Assembly (NCBI GenBank): GCA_900177435.1
Contig: FXAI01000001.1
Coordinates: forward strand, 104,039 to 168,038
Length of the DNA stretch: 64,000 bases
Direction of reading: 5' to 3'
DNA from: Alteromonadaceae bacterium Bs31
GTDB lineage: Bacteria > Pseudomonadota > Gammaproteobacteria > Pseudomonadales > Cellvibrionaceae
The position numbers and the translations under genes were made by a program. The notes beneath the pieces are model-generated. The model saw only the letters and a list, made by a program, of their open reading frames with translations. It was not told the DNA's origin and ran no database searches. Shown in pieces: positions 1 to 6,852 of the stretch (its first letter is position 1; the number at the start of each line of letters is the position of its first letter).

Positions 1-422
1 TTACTTGCATCAATCTCTGCTGCAGCTATTAACTCAAAGGCAAGGCAATGTAAGCCGTCTCCGGCAAGAATAGCGGTGGCTTCGTCGAAGGCGATATGAC
101 AGGTGGCTTTGCCGCGTCTTAGGTCGTCGTCGTCCATTGCTGGCAGGTCGTCGTGAACGAGGCTGTAAGCATGGATACACTCGACCGCTGCGGCATAGGC
201 GTCAGTGGCTGAGTTGGGGGCCGCGAGTGCGTGAGCGGCGGCATAAGCCAAGGTGGGACGGATGCGTTTGCCCCCGTCCAGCAGGCTATAGCGCATAGCG
301 GCCAAGAGCTGGTTATTCGAGGTATTTGCATAAGGGGATAACTGTTCTGTTGACAGGACCTGATCCAGATACCCGGAAATACGCGACTGATTCTGCGCGA
401 TAAAACTGTGCAGATCAGACAT
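1..422 (-). CDS. ispA: Farnesyl diphosphate synthase (N-terminal part, runs off the window)
   Basis: The minus-strand frame opens at the ATG at 420-422 and stays open to the window edge, giving about 140 N-terminal residues of a protein normally near 300. The first aspartate-rich motif is visible as VHDDLPAMDDDDLRRG (DDxxD-type), and a GGKRIRP segment lies before it. Both are hallmarks of trans-isoprenyl diphosphate synthases, which condense IPP with DMAPP/GPP in the cytoplasm to make FPP for quinones and undecaprenyl carriers. The start codon lies 2 nt after the xseB stop, so the two are co-transcribed; xseB-ispA(-dxs) is a standard proteobacterial order. The C-terminal half, including the second DDxxD, is outside the window. 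Confidence 0.93.
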   Translation of the reverse strand, partial: MSDLHSFIAQNQSRISGYLDQVLSTEQLSPYANTSNNQLLAAMRYSLLDGGKRIRPTLAYAAAHALAAPNSATDAYAAAVECIHAYSLVHDDLPAMDDDDLRRGKATCHIAFDEATAILAGDGLHCLAFELIAAAEIDAS

Positions 423-424
423 GC

Positions 425-664
425 TTATTCCGTTTCGCCGAGATCGAAGGGCTCAGAGAGGGCTTCCCCATTCTCCTGTTGTAACAGCAGTTCAACCTTT
501 TGTTCTGCTTCTTGCAGGGCGGTTTGGCAGGAGCGGGTGAGTTTAATGCCCTTTTCAAAGGTTTTCAGAGAGTCTTCCAGGCTAAGCTCGCCGCTCTCTA
601 GCTGAGCGACCAGTTGTTCTAACTCCTGTAGGGATTTTTCAAAATTTGGGTTCTTTGCTGCCAC
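425..664 (-). CDS. xseB: Exodeoxyribonuclease VII small subunit, GTG start
   Basis: This 79-residue protein carries the XseB core ([32 protein letters not shown] in overlapping pieces), an all-helical small subunit that coats the XseA nuclease. An in-frame ATG exists upstream at 733. The GTG at 662-664 is preferred because AGGAG lies 7-8 nt before it and because it gives [12 protein letters not shown], the usual XseB N-terminus and length. The upstream 23 codons would have unusual composition ([15 protein letters not shown]). It is followed immediately by ispA. No xseA is present nearby, as is common. Confidence 0.92.
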   Translation of the reverse strand: MAAKNPNFEKSLQELEQLVAQLESGELSLEDSLKTFEKGIKLTRSCQTALQEAEQKVELLLQQENGEALSEPFDLGETE

Positions 665-728
665 TGGGGTCTCCTGTCTAAGGCGCAGAACATACCTGAG
701 CCCTCGCGGAGGGTCAATCTGAATTGTC

Positions 729-755
729 TTCACTTTTTATCCTCTTTGCCGATAA
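729..755 (+). promoter_or_regulatory. Possible sigma-28 (FliA) promoter for pomAB
   Basis: GCCGATAA at 748-755 matches the FliA -10 consensus exactly. Fifteen nucleotides upstream, TTCA at 729-732 is a weak match to TAAA. The predicted transcript would start near 762, about 107 nt before the pomA GTG. The leader could fold: AAGGATA (759-765) pairs with TATCCTT (816-822), and CACGG (779-783) with CCGTG (799-803). Class 3 control of stator genes by FliA is common in gammaproteobacteria, so the location makes sense. The poor -35 keeps confidence moderate. Confidence 0.5.
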
Positions 756-868
756 AGAAAGGATATAGATAGTTGTCACACGGGCTCATTACGGGCCGCC
801 GTGCAAAATTGTGTCTATCCTTAAACAAGTAGTTAACACGTGATTAGAAGCTGGTCAGAGGGCTTTTT

Positions 869-1627
869 GTGGATTTAGCAACGATAGTTGGTTTGATTGG
901 TGCCATTGCACTGATTGTAATCTCCATGCTCATGAGTGGGGAGCTGGGGATGTTTGTCAATGGCCCATCTCTTGTGATTGTGGTGGGAGGGACTGCATTT
1001 GCGGTGATGGCCAAATACGGCCTGGGGCAGTTTCTTGGTGCGATAAAGGTTGCCGGCAAGAGCTTTTCGGTGAAGCTGCCCGATCCGAATGAGCTGATCG
1101 AAGAGATCGTTGCGTTGGCGGACGAAGCGCGTAAAGGCGGCCTGTTATCGCTGGAGGGCAAGGAAGTAAGCAGCGACTTCTTGCAGCGGGGCATACAGCT
1201 TCTAGTGGATGGGCATGACCCGGATGTGGTCAAAACCCTGCTCTCCATCGACAAAAACAAAGCGGCAGAGCGGCACGAAACCGGGGCTTCCATTTTTGGG
1301 GCTATGGCTGAAATGGCACCAGCGATGGGTATGATCGGCACTCTTATCGGCCTGGTTGCCATGCTGGCAAACATGGATGATCCGAAAGCCATTGGCCCCG
1401 CTATGGCGGTAGCCTTACTTACAACGCTCTACGGGGCCGTTATTGCCAACGCTATGTGCGGGCCTATTTCAGATAAGTTGAAATTGCGCGCTGGTGAGGA
1501 AGCCATGATTAAGAGCTTGGTGATCGATGCTCTGCTGGCCATTCAAGGCGGTCAGAACCCCCGCGTAATCGACTCAATGCTGCGTAACTACTTGCCGGAA
1601 GGCAAGCGAACGGTTGAAGGCGAGTAA
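869..1627 (+). CDS. pomA: Flagellar stator protein PomA/MotA
   Basis: This 252-residue membrane protein starts at a GTG with GAGGG upstream. It has the MotA/TolQ/ExbB layout: two N-terminal hydrophobic helices (residues about 5-25 and 30-50), a cytoplasmic loop with charged residues that contacts FliG, and two C-terminal helices (ASIFGAMAEMAPAMGMIGTLIGLVAML and a following AMAVALLTTLYGAVIANAM region). The TLIGLV and AVALLTTLYG signatures are typical of sodium-driven PomA. It forms the 5:2 stator ring with the next gene, pomB, 8 nt downstream. Upstream lies a candidate FliA promoter. Ion specificity (Na+ versus H+) is inferred from similarity to the Vibrio-type pair. Confidence 0.93.
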   Translation: MDLATIVGLIGAIALIVISMLMSGELGMFVNGPSLVIVVGGTAFAVMAKYGLGQFLGAIKVAGKSFSVKLPDPNELIEEIVALADEARKGGLLSLEGKEVSSDFLQRGIQLLVDGHDPDVVKTLLSIDKNKAAERHETGASIFGAMAEMAPAMGMIGTLIGLVAMLANMDDPKAIGPAMAVALLTTLYGAVIANAMCGPISDKLKLRAGEEAMIKSLVIDALLAIQGGQNPRVIDSMLRNYLPEGKRTVEGE

Positions 1628-1635
1628 AGTCGGCC

Positions 1636-2625
1636 ATGAGTAACGAGGAAGAAGACGACTGCAAATGCGAACCGGGCCTCCCCCCCTGGATGGGAACCTT
1701 TGCAGATTTAATGTCGCTGCTGATGTGTTTCTTTGTTCTACTGCTGTCATTCTCAGAGATGGATGCTATGAAGTTTAAGCGTCTGGCGGGCTCAATGGCG
1801 CAGGCATTTGGCGTACAGAACAAACTTAATGTTACGGATATCCCAAAAGGGACGAGTATTATCGCTCAGGAATTTAGTCCGGGCAGGCCTGAACCGACAC
1901 CACTGAATGAGATCTGGCAAAAAACCCAGGACATCACTGAGATGTCTATGGAGCAGTACTGTGTTGAGGAATACGATATAGAGCAGGGCGACGAGGGTTA
2001 CGATGCCGGCGTTAAACTGAGGGTAAAGCAAGCACTGCAGGATTTACTGAGCCAAACGGAAGCCGACGCCTACCAATTGGCGGGTGCTCTCAACGAGCAA
2101 ATAGTCGCTGGGCAGGTGGAAATCGAGACCCGAGGCCGCTTGATTATTATTCGTATACGCGAAAAAGGCTCGTTTATATCGGGCTCCGCAGAAATGTCAC
2201 CCTCGTACAAAGATGTGATGAGAGAAGTACGATCTGTGCTAGCGCTTAAAAAAGGGAAAATAGAAGTGCAGGGCCATACGGATGACATCCCCATCAAAAC
2301 CAGTCGCTTTCGTTCCAACTGGGAGCTGTCGTCTTCCCGCGCGGTTTCTGTTGCCCATGAACTTATGCTGGGCGGCGATATTTCCGAAAGACGCTTTGAG
2401 GTCGCGGGTTTTTCAAACACCGTTCCTCTTGCTCCCAATGACTCTGCTGAAAACAGAGCGCGAAATCGTAGGGTAGAGATCCTCGTTAAGCAGGGGCTTG
2501 AAGATGAGCTGGCTGAAGAAGATTTGAAATTATTGAAGGACGATAAGGAGGGTGAAGATATTTTACGAGAACTGGATATCGCGCCCGAGTACCTATTTGA
2601 CCTGGAACCAGAAGAGATCTTTTAA
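1636..2625 (+). CDS. pomB: Flagellar stator protein PomB/MotB with OmpA-like domain
   Basis: This 329-residue protein has a short cytoplasmic N-terminus, a single transmembrane helix with the ion-binding aspartate (FADLMSLL, Asp24, the same position as in Vibrio PomB), a periplasmic plug/linker, and an OmpA-like peptidoglycan-binding domain (VQGHTDDIPI, NWELSSSRAVSVAHEL, NRARNRRVEI). These anchor the stator to the cell wall. An acidic tail of about 50 residues follows the OmpA domain and is longer than in E. coli MotB. Its stop overlaps the next start (TAATG), so the PilZ-like protein is translationally coupled to it. Confidence 0.93.
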   Translation: MSNEEEDDCKCEPGLPPWMGTFADLMSLLMCFFVLLLSFSEMDAMKFKRLAGSMAQAFGVQNKLNVTDIPKGTSIIAQEFSPGRPEPTPLNEIWQKTQDITEMSMEQYCVEEYDIEQGDEGYDAGVKLRVKQALQDLLSQTEADAYQLAGALNEQIVAGQVEIETRGRLIIIRIREKGSFISGSAEMSPSYKDVMREVRSVLALKKGKIEVQGHTDDIPIKTSRFRSNWELSSSRAVSVAHELMLGGDISERRFEVAGFSNTVPLAPNDSAENRARNRRVEILVKQGLEDELAEEDLKLLKDDKEGEDILRELDIAPEYLFDLEPEEIF

Positions 2626-3185
2626 TGAGTGAAGAGCGGCGCCGCTACTTTCGAATAAATGAAACCATGGGCATTGGATACGAGGCCCTGGATCACACAC
2701 ATGTTCAACATAGCGAGCATACTGCTGACCCACGGGCGAGAATGGCTGATATTCTCGATGTGGTTGAAGAGCAGGATGAGCGCATCGAGCATTTGTTGGT
2801 GGAGCTGGAAGATGATCATCCGAAAGTGGTTGAGCTGATTAGCCTGTTCAACCAGAAGCTGGAGCGTGTGGTCAGGCACCTATTAGTAGATAGCCAGCTG
2901 ATCAATCGTATTGCACGAAAGATGAAAGAGGTGAATATCTCTGCTTGTGGTATAGCCTTTATGAGCGACGAGGCGATTGCTGTTGGTACTAACCTGCACC
3001 TCGAGCTTGCGTTGTATCCCGGAAATAAAACCATCGAGACGCCCGCGCGTGTGGTTTCTTGTGACCAGGAAGAGGAGGGTGGCTACTACTGGCGCCTTGA
3101 TTACTTCGGCATGGCCAAAGGTGATCAGGAAGCTCTTATCCAGCATATTGTTCGTTCTCAGAGTATTCAGCTTAAGAACAAGTAA
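2625..3185 (+). CDS. PilZ-like protein with long helical insert, coupled to pomAB
   Basis: The 186-residue product begins with RRRYFRIN, resembling the RxxxR c-di-GMP switch of PilZ domains. It ends with NISACGIAF, matching the [D/N]xSxxG motif, followed by beta-rich segments (LHLELALYP, ARVVSCDQE, YYWRLDYFGM). Between the two halves lies a charged, probably helical stretch of about 85 residues (roughly 15-105), far longer than in a minimal PilZ domain. Co-translation with pomB suggests a role in tuning motor function, as YcgR-type PilZ proteins do in enterics. Whether it binds c-di-GMP cannot be decided from sequence, because tetrameric PilZ variants with long helices can lack binding. Confidence 0.72.
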   Translation: MSEERRRYFRINETMGIGYEALDHTHVQHSEHTADPRARMADILDVVEEQDERIEHLLVELEDDHPKVVELISLFNQKLERVVRHLLVDSQLINRIARKMKEVNISACGIAFMSDEAIAVGTNLHLELALYPGNKTIETPARVVSCDQEEEGGYYWRLDYFGMAKGDQEALIQHIVRSQSIQLKNK

Positions 3186-3256
3186 GCTCAAAACCTTTGT
3201 TCTGGGCTTTTCTCTTGATGTGGCTGGTACTTTAGTTTGGGTGCTAACTAATGCCT

Positions 3257-3274
3257 TGTAGGATATATCGCACA
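3257..3274 (+). promoter_or_regulatory. GacA-type upstream activating sequence
   Basis: TGTAGGATATATCGCACA matches the Pseudomonas GacA box TGTAAG-N2-AT-N2-CTTACA at 11 of the 14 defined positions, including both outer TGTA/ACA arms and the central AT. It lies about 45 nt before the -10 element (TAGAAT, 3318-3323) of the downstream GGA-rich RNA. Its position and the nature of that RNA support a GacS/GacA-controlled small RNA promoter. Three mismatches leave some doubt. Confidence 0.65.
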
Positions 3275-3329
3275 ATAGAAAGCGACATCTGCCTCTAGTG
3301 CGTCTGGTTCTAAAGAGTAGAATACAGTC

Positions 3330-3451
3330 CTGTTAGGGAAGCATGCATACGGACATGCGGCAAGGATTAGGAAGGAACTTCGCCACGAAACGCCTAATGG
3401 AACCAAGGCAATCCTGTGAGTTCGCCGCGACCTTTAAAGTCGCGGCGTTTT
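3330..3451 (+). ncRNA. RsmY/RsmZ-type CsrA/RsmA-sequestering small RNA
   Basis: A transcript of about 120 nt is delimited by a -10 box TAGAAT (3318-3323) and a terminator (3423-3451). It carries six GGA motifs (starting at 3337, 3351, 3364, 3370, 3374 and 3399). One of them sits in the loop of a GCATG/CATGC hairpin (3341-3357), which is the usual presentation for RsmA/CsrA binding. Others lie in single-stranded linkers (TTAGGAAGGAAC). No open reading frame with a Shine-Dalgarno covers it. RsmY/RsmZ RNAs are about 120 nt, are activated by GacA through an upstream box, and titrate RsmA to switch between motility and biofilm. All these traits are present, but the family call is from architecture, not from a covariance search. 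Confidence 0.72.
3423..3451 (+). terminator. Rho-independent terminator of the GGA-rich RNA
   Basis: A perfect 9-bp stem CGCCGCGAC / GTCGCGGCG (3423-3431 and 3439-3447) encloses a 7-nt loop and is followed by TTTT. It defines the 3' end of the RsmY/Z-like RNA. Confidence 0.88.
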
Positions 3452-3784
3452 ACGTTCTGGGAACACCTAAGGCCTAGATATTGCCCTCACGGTCAGTACC
3501 CCACCACCACTTGTAAATTGCACAGTGATAAGCTGTCTCGGTTTTATTCTTTCTCATCTATCTCGGATTAAGTCTTACCTCTCAGAGGGTGGGCCAGTAG
3601 TGTTTGCAAGGCTTATTATCTTTCGTAGCCACTTAGCGGGAGCGTTAAGCTGCTTTCTGGATTTGTGAATGATTTGCCCGGATAAGAAATAAACTGTGGT
3701 TTGCGCGTTAAAAACGCCTTACGAAAAATGCCAACATTAATTAAATAGCGGCTAGATAGATTTTTAAAAAGCTAACTCAATGAC

Positions 3785-3812
3785 TTGACACGAAATTTTC
3801 TTGGGGTAGTAT
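3785..3812 (+). promoter_or_regulatory. Strong sigma-70 promoter
   Basis: A perfect -35 box TTGACA (3785-3790) is separated by 16 nt from TAGTAT (3807-3812). No coding gene starts close behind it. The first downstream landmark is a strong terminator at 4039-4075, so it most likely drives a small RNA of about 255 nt. Confidence 0.7.
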
Positions 3813-3818
3813 CTAATT

Positions 3819-4075
3819 GAGTGTTTCATTAAATAGAACGCTAATTTACTGCTAGTAAAACTGCTAACTTAAAATTGACTTTAGTCGATAGGAAAGAGGA
3901 GAATCATCTTCAAGTACTTAAGCAGACAAGTGGCAGGTACCCCTGAGGGGTGCAGTGGTCACACAGGCTACCACCAGTCATCACACTGGGTGACTCAAAG
4001 GCTTCGTCACCTTCGCATTTCCCACCACGCCCAAATTCAAAAACCCCGCCCAGCTCTGCTCGGCGGGGTTTTTCG
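3819..4075 (+). ncRNA. Unidentified structured small RNA
   Basis: This is a promoter-to-terminator unit of about 255 nt without a credible open reading frame. The only frame through it (from 3930) reads straight through the terminator stem and looks non-coding. It contains local hairpins: CCCC/GGGG in the ACCCCTGAGGGGT segment near 3940-3955, and GGTGAC pairing with GTCACC near 3988-4010. It ends in a perfect 12-bp terminator. A purine-rich GAGGAGA at about 3896-3902 could be a ribosome-binding or anti-SD-like segment. I do not recognise it as 6S RNA, tmRNA, RNase P, SRP RNA or a common riboswitch. The HNH gene begins 280 nt after the terminator, so a standalone RNA is more likely than a leader. 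Confidence 0.5.
4039..4075 (+). terminator. Rho-independent terminator
   Basis: The 12-bp perfect stem AAAAACCCCGCC (4039-4050) / GGCGGGGTTTTT (4062-4073) has an 11-nt loop. The terminal As and Ts can act as the A- and U-tracts, so it may work in both directions. It closes the unidentified small RNA. Confidence 0.88.
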
Positions 4076-4144
4076 TTATGGCTGTCGTGCAGAGCCCAGT
4101 GTTATTCGGTACAACCGTAAATGGTGTTAACAAATCCTGGTAAT

Positions 4145-4214
4145 TTTCATTGTAAATTAATAGAGCAATGAAATTATAAGTGCAATTTAATGTGCCTTTG
4201 GTGAATTAAATTGC
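4145..4214. repeat. Two AT-rich inverted repeats upstream of the HNH gene
   Basis: Two hairpin-forming inverted repeats lie side by side: TTTCATTG (4145-4152) / CAATGAAA (4166-4173), and GCAATTTAAT (4182-4191) / ATTAAATTGC (4205-4214). A further perfect palindrome ACCACGTGGT occurs at 4256-4265. They occupy the gap between the small RNA terminator and the HNH gene. They could be operators or RNA structures in its leader. No T-tract follows, so they are not obvious terminators. Confidence 0.6.
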
Positions 4215-4354
4215 TGCCTGTGCGGAGCCAATATGTCACAACAGGGCATTTTTGTACCACGTGGTGAAGTGCACTGCTGGTATGAGGGTTTTTTTTCGCT
4301 TTCAGTCTTTTTCTGGGGGTGGAGTATCGGCAACATCACAAAAATAGTGGAAAA

Positions 4355-4930
4355 ATGATGGAAGCGCGAATACTGAGATTAAATATGGCAGGTCAGCCAA
4401 TTGAATGGGTCAGTTGGAAAGAGACCGCATGCTTATATTCTCGTGGGCTTATTGGCTGGACACTTGGGGGAGAAGTAAAAAAAGCGCGAGGGGGATACTC
4501 TCGGCTCACCGGCAGACGCAGTATTTTGTCTTTGCCTGCAATTATTGCCTGTGAGGGTGAGAAGCTGGCTCCCGTACGAATTAATCCACCCTTAAGTAAC
4601 CCGGCCTTATTTAGTCGTGACAAATGCCAGTGTATGTATTGCGGTTTGTATGTTGATGTTGAAGATCTTTCACGGGACCATGTTCACCCGAGTAGTCGAG
4701 GCGGGGCAGATAAGTGGGAAAACGTAGTTGCAGCCTGTAAACGCTGCAACCAGAGAAAAGGGGACTCGCTTCTTAGTGAGATAAACATGGAACTGCTGGC
4801 ATTACCCTATAGGCCCAACCCATCTGAATACCTTGCTTTGATTAATGGCGAGCGAATTCGCGGTGACCAAATGGAATACCTTCGCCCTCAATTTTCTCGC
4901 TACTCTCCACAAATTAAATGCTGCGCCTGA
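4355..4930 (+). CDS. HNH endonuclease family protein
   Basis: The 191-residue protein contains a zinc-binding HNH domain at about residues 90-145. It has CMYCG and CKRCN cysteine pairs flanking SRDHVHPSSRGGADKWENVVAAC, which supplies the His-Asn-His metal and catalytic residues. The N-terminal 80 residues form an extra domain (LRLNMAGQPIEWVSWKETA) seen in many conserved proteobacterial HNH proteins of unknown target. The ATG at 4355 (or the adjacent one at 4358) is chosen because GTGGA lies just upstream; a GTG at 4319 is less likely. It is followed by the convergent moaB. It is not part of an evident restriction system or phage, so a housekeeping DNA-processing role is possible but unproven. 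Confidence 0.82.
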   Translation: MMEARILRLNMAGQPIEWVSWKETACLYSRGLIGWTLGGEVKKARGGYSRLTGRRSILSLPAIIACEGEKLAPVRINPPLSNPALFSRDKCQCMYCGLYVDVEDLSRDHVHPSSRGGADKWENVVAACKRCNQRKGDSLLSEINMELLALPYRPNPSEYLALINGERIRGDQMEYLRPQFSRYSPQIKCCA

Positions 4931-4946
4931 TTTTAGCTATGGCGCA

Positions 4947-5492
4947 CTAGCCACGGGAATTACAGCTATTCAAATTGACACCCTTTAAGTGTGGTGCAAA
5001 ATTACACGGGCCCTGCCGGCTATCCAATTGTTTACTGATGATTTCGTCCCAGGCGGTTTTGCATGCGTTTGGACTGCCCGGTACGCAGAATATAACTGTT
5101 CTATTTGCAAGGCCTGCCAGTGCTCTTGACTGGATTGTGGAGGTACCGATCTGTTCGTAGGAAATTTGCCTGAATAGTTCGCCGAAACCATCAATGCAAA
5201 CATCAAGTAAGGGCAGAATGGCCTGGGGCGTATTGTCTCGTTCTGTAAAGCCGGTGCCGCCCGTAATTAGAATGGCTTGGGTGCTGTCGTCGGCTATCCA
5301 GTTGGAGACAGATGCGCGGATTTTATAAATATCATCAATCACAATGCTTCTGCTGTTTAAGTGGTGGCCGTATTCTTTTAGTCTGTCCACCAGGCATTGG
5401 CCAGAGCTGTCAGACTCGAGTGTTCGAGTATCAGAAACGGTAAGCACGGCTATGTTCAAAGGAACAAGGTGTTCTGTTGTGTTTTTCCCCAT
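4947..5492 (-). CDS. moaB: Molybdenum cofactor biosynthesis protein MoaB
   Basis: This 181-residue protein has a MoaB/Mog-type fold: AVLTVSDTRTLESDSSG, LITGGTGFTERDNTP and VFCVPGSPNACKTAWDEII are the MPT-binding signatures, including the TGGTG loop and the PGSP(x)A segment. MoaB/Mog proteins adenylylate molybdopterin before molybdate insertion. It lies about 70 nt downstream of moaA on the same strand, so they probably form a moaA-moaB operon. Other moa/moe genes are not in the window. Confidence 0.93.
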   Translation of the reverse strand: MGKNTTEHLVPLNIAVLTVSDTRTLESDSSGQCLVDRLKEYGHHLNSRSIVIDDIYKIRASVSNWIADDSTQAILITGGTGFTERDNTPQAILPLLDVCIDGFGELFRQISYEQIGTSTIQSRALAGLANRTVIFCVPGSPNACKTAWDEIISKQLDSRQGPCNFAPHLKGVNLNSCNSRG

Positions 5493-5561
5493 AATAACTA
5501 AACCTTTTGTTTGTTGAGACCGCCCCTTGCCGGCGTGTGCAAGCTCCCTTTTTAAGATGGC

Positions 5562-6554
5562 TTAACCACCCAGCATCGCTAGGTGTCGAGTGGTACCGGG
5601 GTTGTTTTCATGCAGGCCGTGCTCGGCTTTCTTGAAGGACACCAAGTGCTGTATTCTTTTTGCTAATTGTTGTGGGCTTTCTTCCAGAATGTATGGCCGC
5701 AAGGAATGGTGCTCCTCACCGAACAGACATAAGTGTAGATTGCCGCGAGAGGAGACGCGCAAGCGGTTACAGTTTGTGCAAAAGTTGCGGCTATAAGGCA
5801 TTATCAGGCCTACGTTACCCGCGTAATCCGGGTGGCTAAACTCCAGCGCGGGGCCAGCGTGCGCCTCTCTGAGAACCTGCAGCCAGCCGTCTTGTTCCAG
5901 TTCGTCTCGAATTTCTTGCCCGCTTACGTGCTGCTTTTTAAAGAAGGCTTTGTTGTCTCCGGTTTCCATTAGCTCTATGAAGCGTAAAACAATCGGGCGC
6001 TGGCGAACAAAATCGAGGAAATCACTGAGCTCGGAGCGGTTGTACTCGCGCATGAGCACGACATTTAGTTTTACCTTCTTTAAGCCCCGCTCTAGAGCCA
6101 TATCCAAGCCGGAAAGTACTTCATCCAGTTTGTTGTGGCCGGTTATAAGCTGAAAATTCTCAGGCTGCAGGCTGTCGGCGCTGATGTTAATCTGATCCAG
6201 GCCCGCATCTACCAATTTGGGTAGATGCTTGCTTATGCTGTATGCATTAGTTGTTAAAGCCAGCGTATCGATACCTTCGACGGATTTACACCGCTCTATT
6301 ATTTGTGGCAAATCTTTGCGTAGCAGTGGCTCTCCGCCGGTAATGCGAATTTTTTTTGTGCCGCACAGAGCAAAGGCCTGAGAGATTTTATGTATTTCTT
6401 CTAGGGATAAAAAGTTATTGCAATTATTATCGGCAAGATAACCGTCTGGGAGGCAGTAATTGCAGCGAAAATTGCAAACGTCTGTTACGGACAGGCGCAA
6501 ATACGTGAGCTGACGAGCATAGCCGTCAGTAAGTGTTGGTGTAGAATCAGTCAT
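5562..6554 (-). CDS. moaA: GTP 3',8-cyclase MoaA (radical SAM)
   Basis: The 330-residue protein catalyses the first step of molybdenum cofactor synthesis, converting GTP to 3',8-cH2GTP. The N-terminal radical-SAM cluster motif is CNFRCNYC (CxxxCxxC) near residue 28, with GGEPLLRKDL following. The second 4Fe-4S cluster is at FCTNCNRLRVSSRGNLHLCLFGE. The protein ends in GG, as required in MoaA for activation of radical chemistry. The ATG at 6552-6554 is selected over one ten codons upstream because GGAAAGG precedes it at normal spacing. The upstream gap was examined for a Moco riboswitch; no confident match was found. Confidence 0.95.
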   Translation of the reverse strand: MTDSTPTLTDGYARQLTYLRLSVTDVCNFRCNYCLPDGYLADNNCNNFLSLEEIHKISQAFALCGTKKIRITGGEPLLRKDLPQIIERCKSVEGIDTLALTTNAYSISKHLPKLVDAGLDQINISADSLQPENFQLITGHNKLDEVLSGLDMALERGLKKVKLNVVLMREYNRSELSDFLDFVRQRPIVLRFIELMETGDNKAFFKKQHVSGQEIRDELEQDGWLQVLREAHAGPALEFSHPDYAGNVGLIMPYSRNFCTNCNRLRVSSRGNLHLCLFGEEHHSLRPYILEESPQQLAKRIQHLVSFKKAEHGLHENNPGTTRHLAMLGG

Positions 6555-6852
6555 GTAATGCCTTTCCAAGTAGTGGGAGGCCATACAATTTCTTGTGTAA
6601 CCCGGCAGGAATAAGCAGCGTTATGCTGCCAATTACTGCGGCCTGAGCGCCATGTCGAGGGAATGCGATAATTCCTGGTGGTTTAGGCTGGCAGGCTTCG
6701 GCGATTGATCTATTTTGAATGTAAAATCGTGTTTTGCCAAGGCCTAGTTTTAGCTAATTTTATACTTAACTATCAATAGCTTAGCGAGCTTTAGTTTAGT
6801 TTCACCCAGATATCATATACTGAGCAATGGGCGTTAATCGTTGGAACGAATA
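6555..6852. other. Divergent intergenic region between moaA and the hydrolase
   Basis: About 300 bp separates divergent genes and should contain both promoters. A short GCAGC/GCTGC hairpin lies at about 6616-6630, and a CATATACT -10-like element precedes the hydrolase start. No gene or recognised riboswitch was seen. Confidence 0.4.

Noticed and set aside
3988-4010. Possible c-di-GMP (GEMM) riboswitch
   Set aside because: A GGTGAC/GTCACC stem and CTCAAAGGC resemble GEMM superficially, but the conserved GCAAAGCC core and tetraloop receptor are missing.
3930-4130. Small ORF from 3930 over the second RNA candidate
   Set aside because: It reads through a perfect 12-bp terminator stem and its residues look non-coding; an RNA is a better reading.
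6555-6852. Molybdenum-cofactor riboswitch upstream of moaA
   Set aside because: The location is suitable, but I could not match the conserved helices; a short GCAGC/GCTGC hairpin alone is not evidence.
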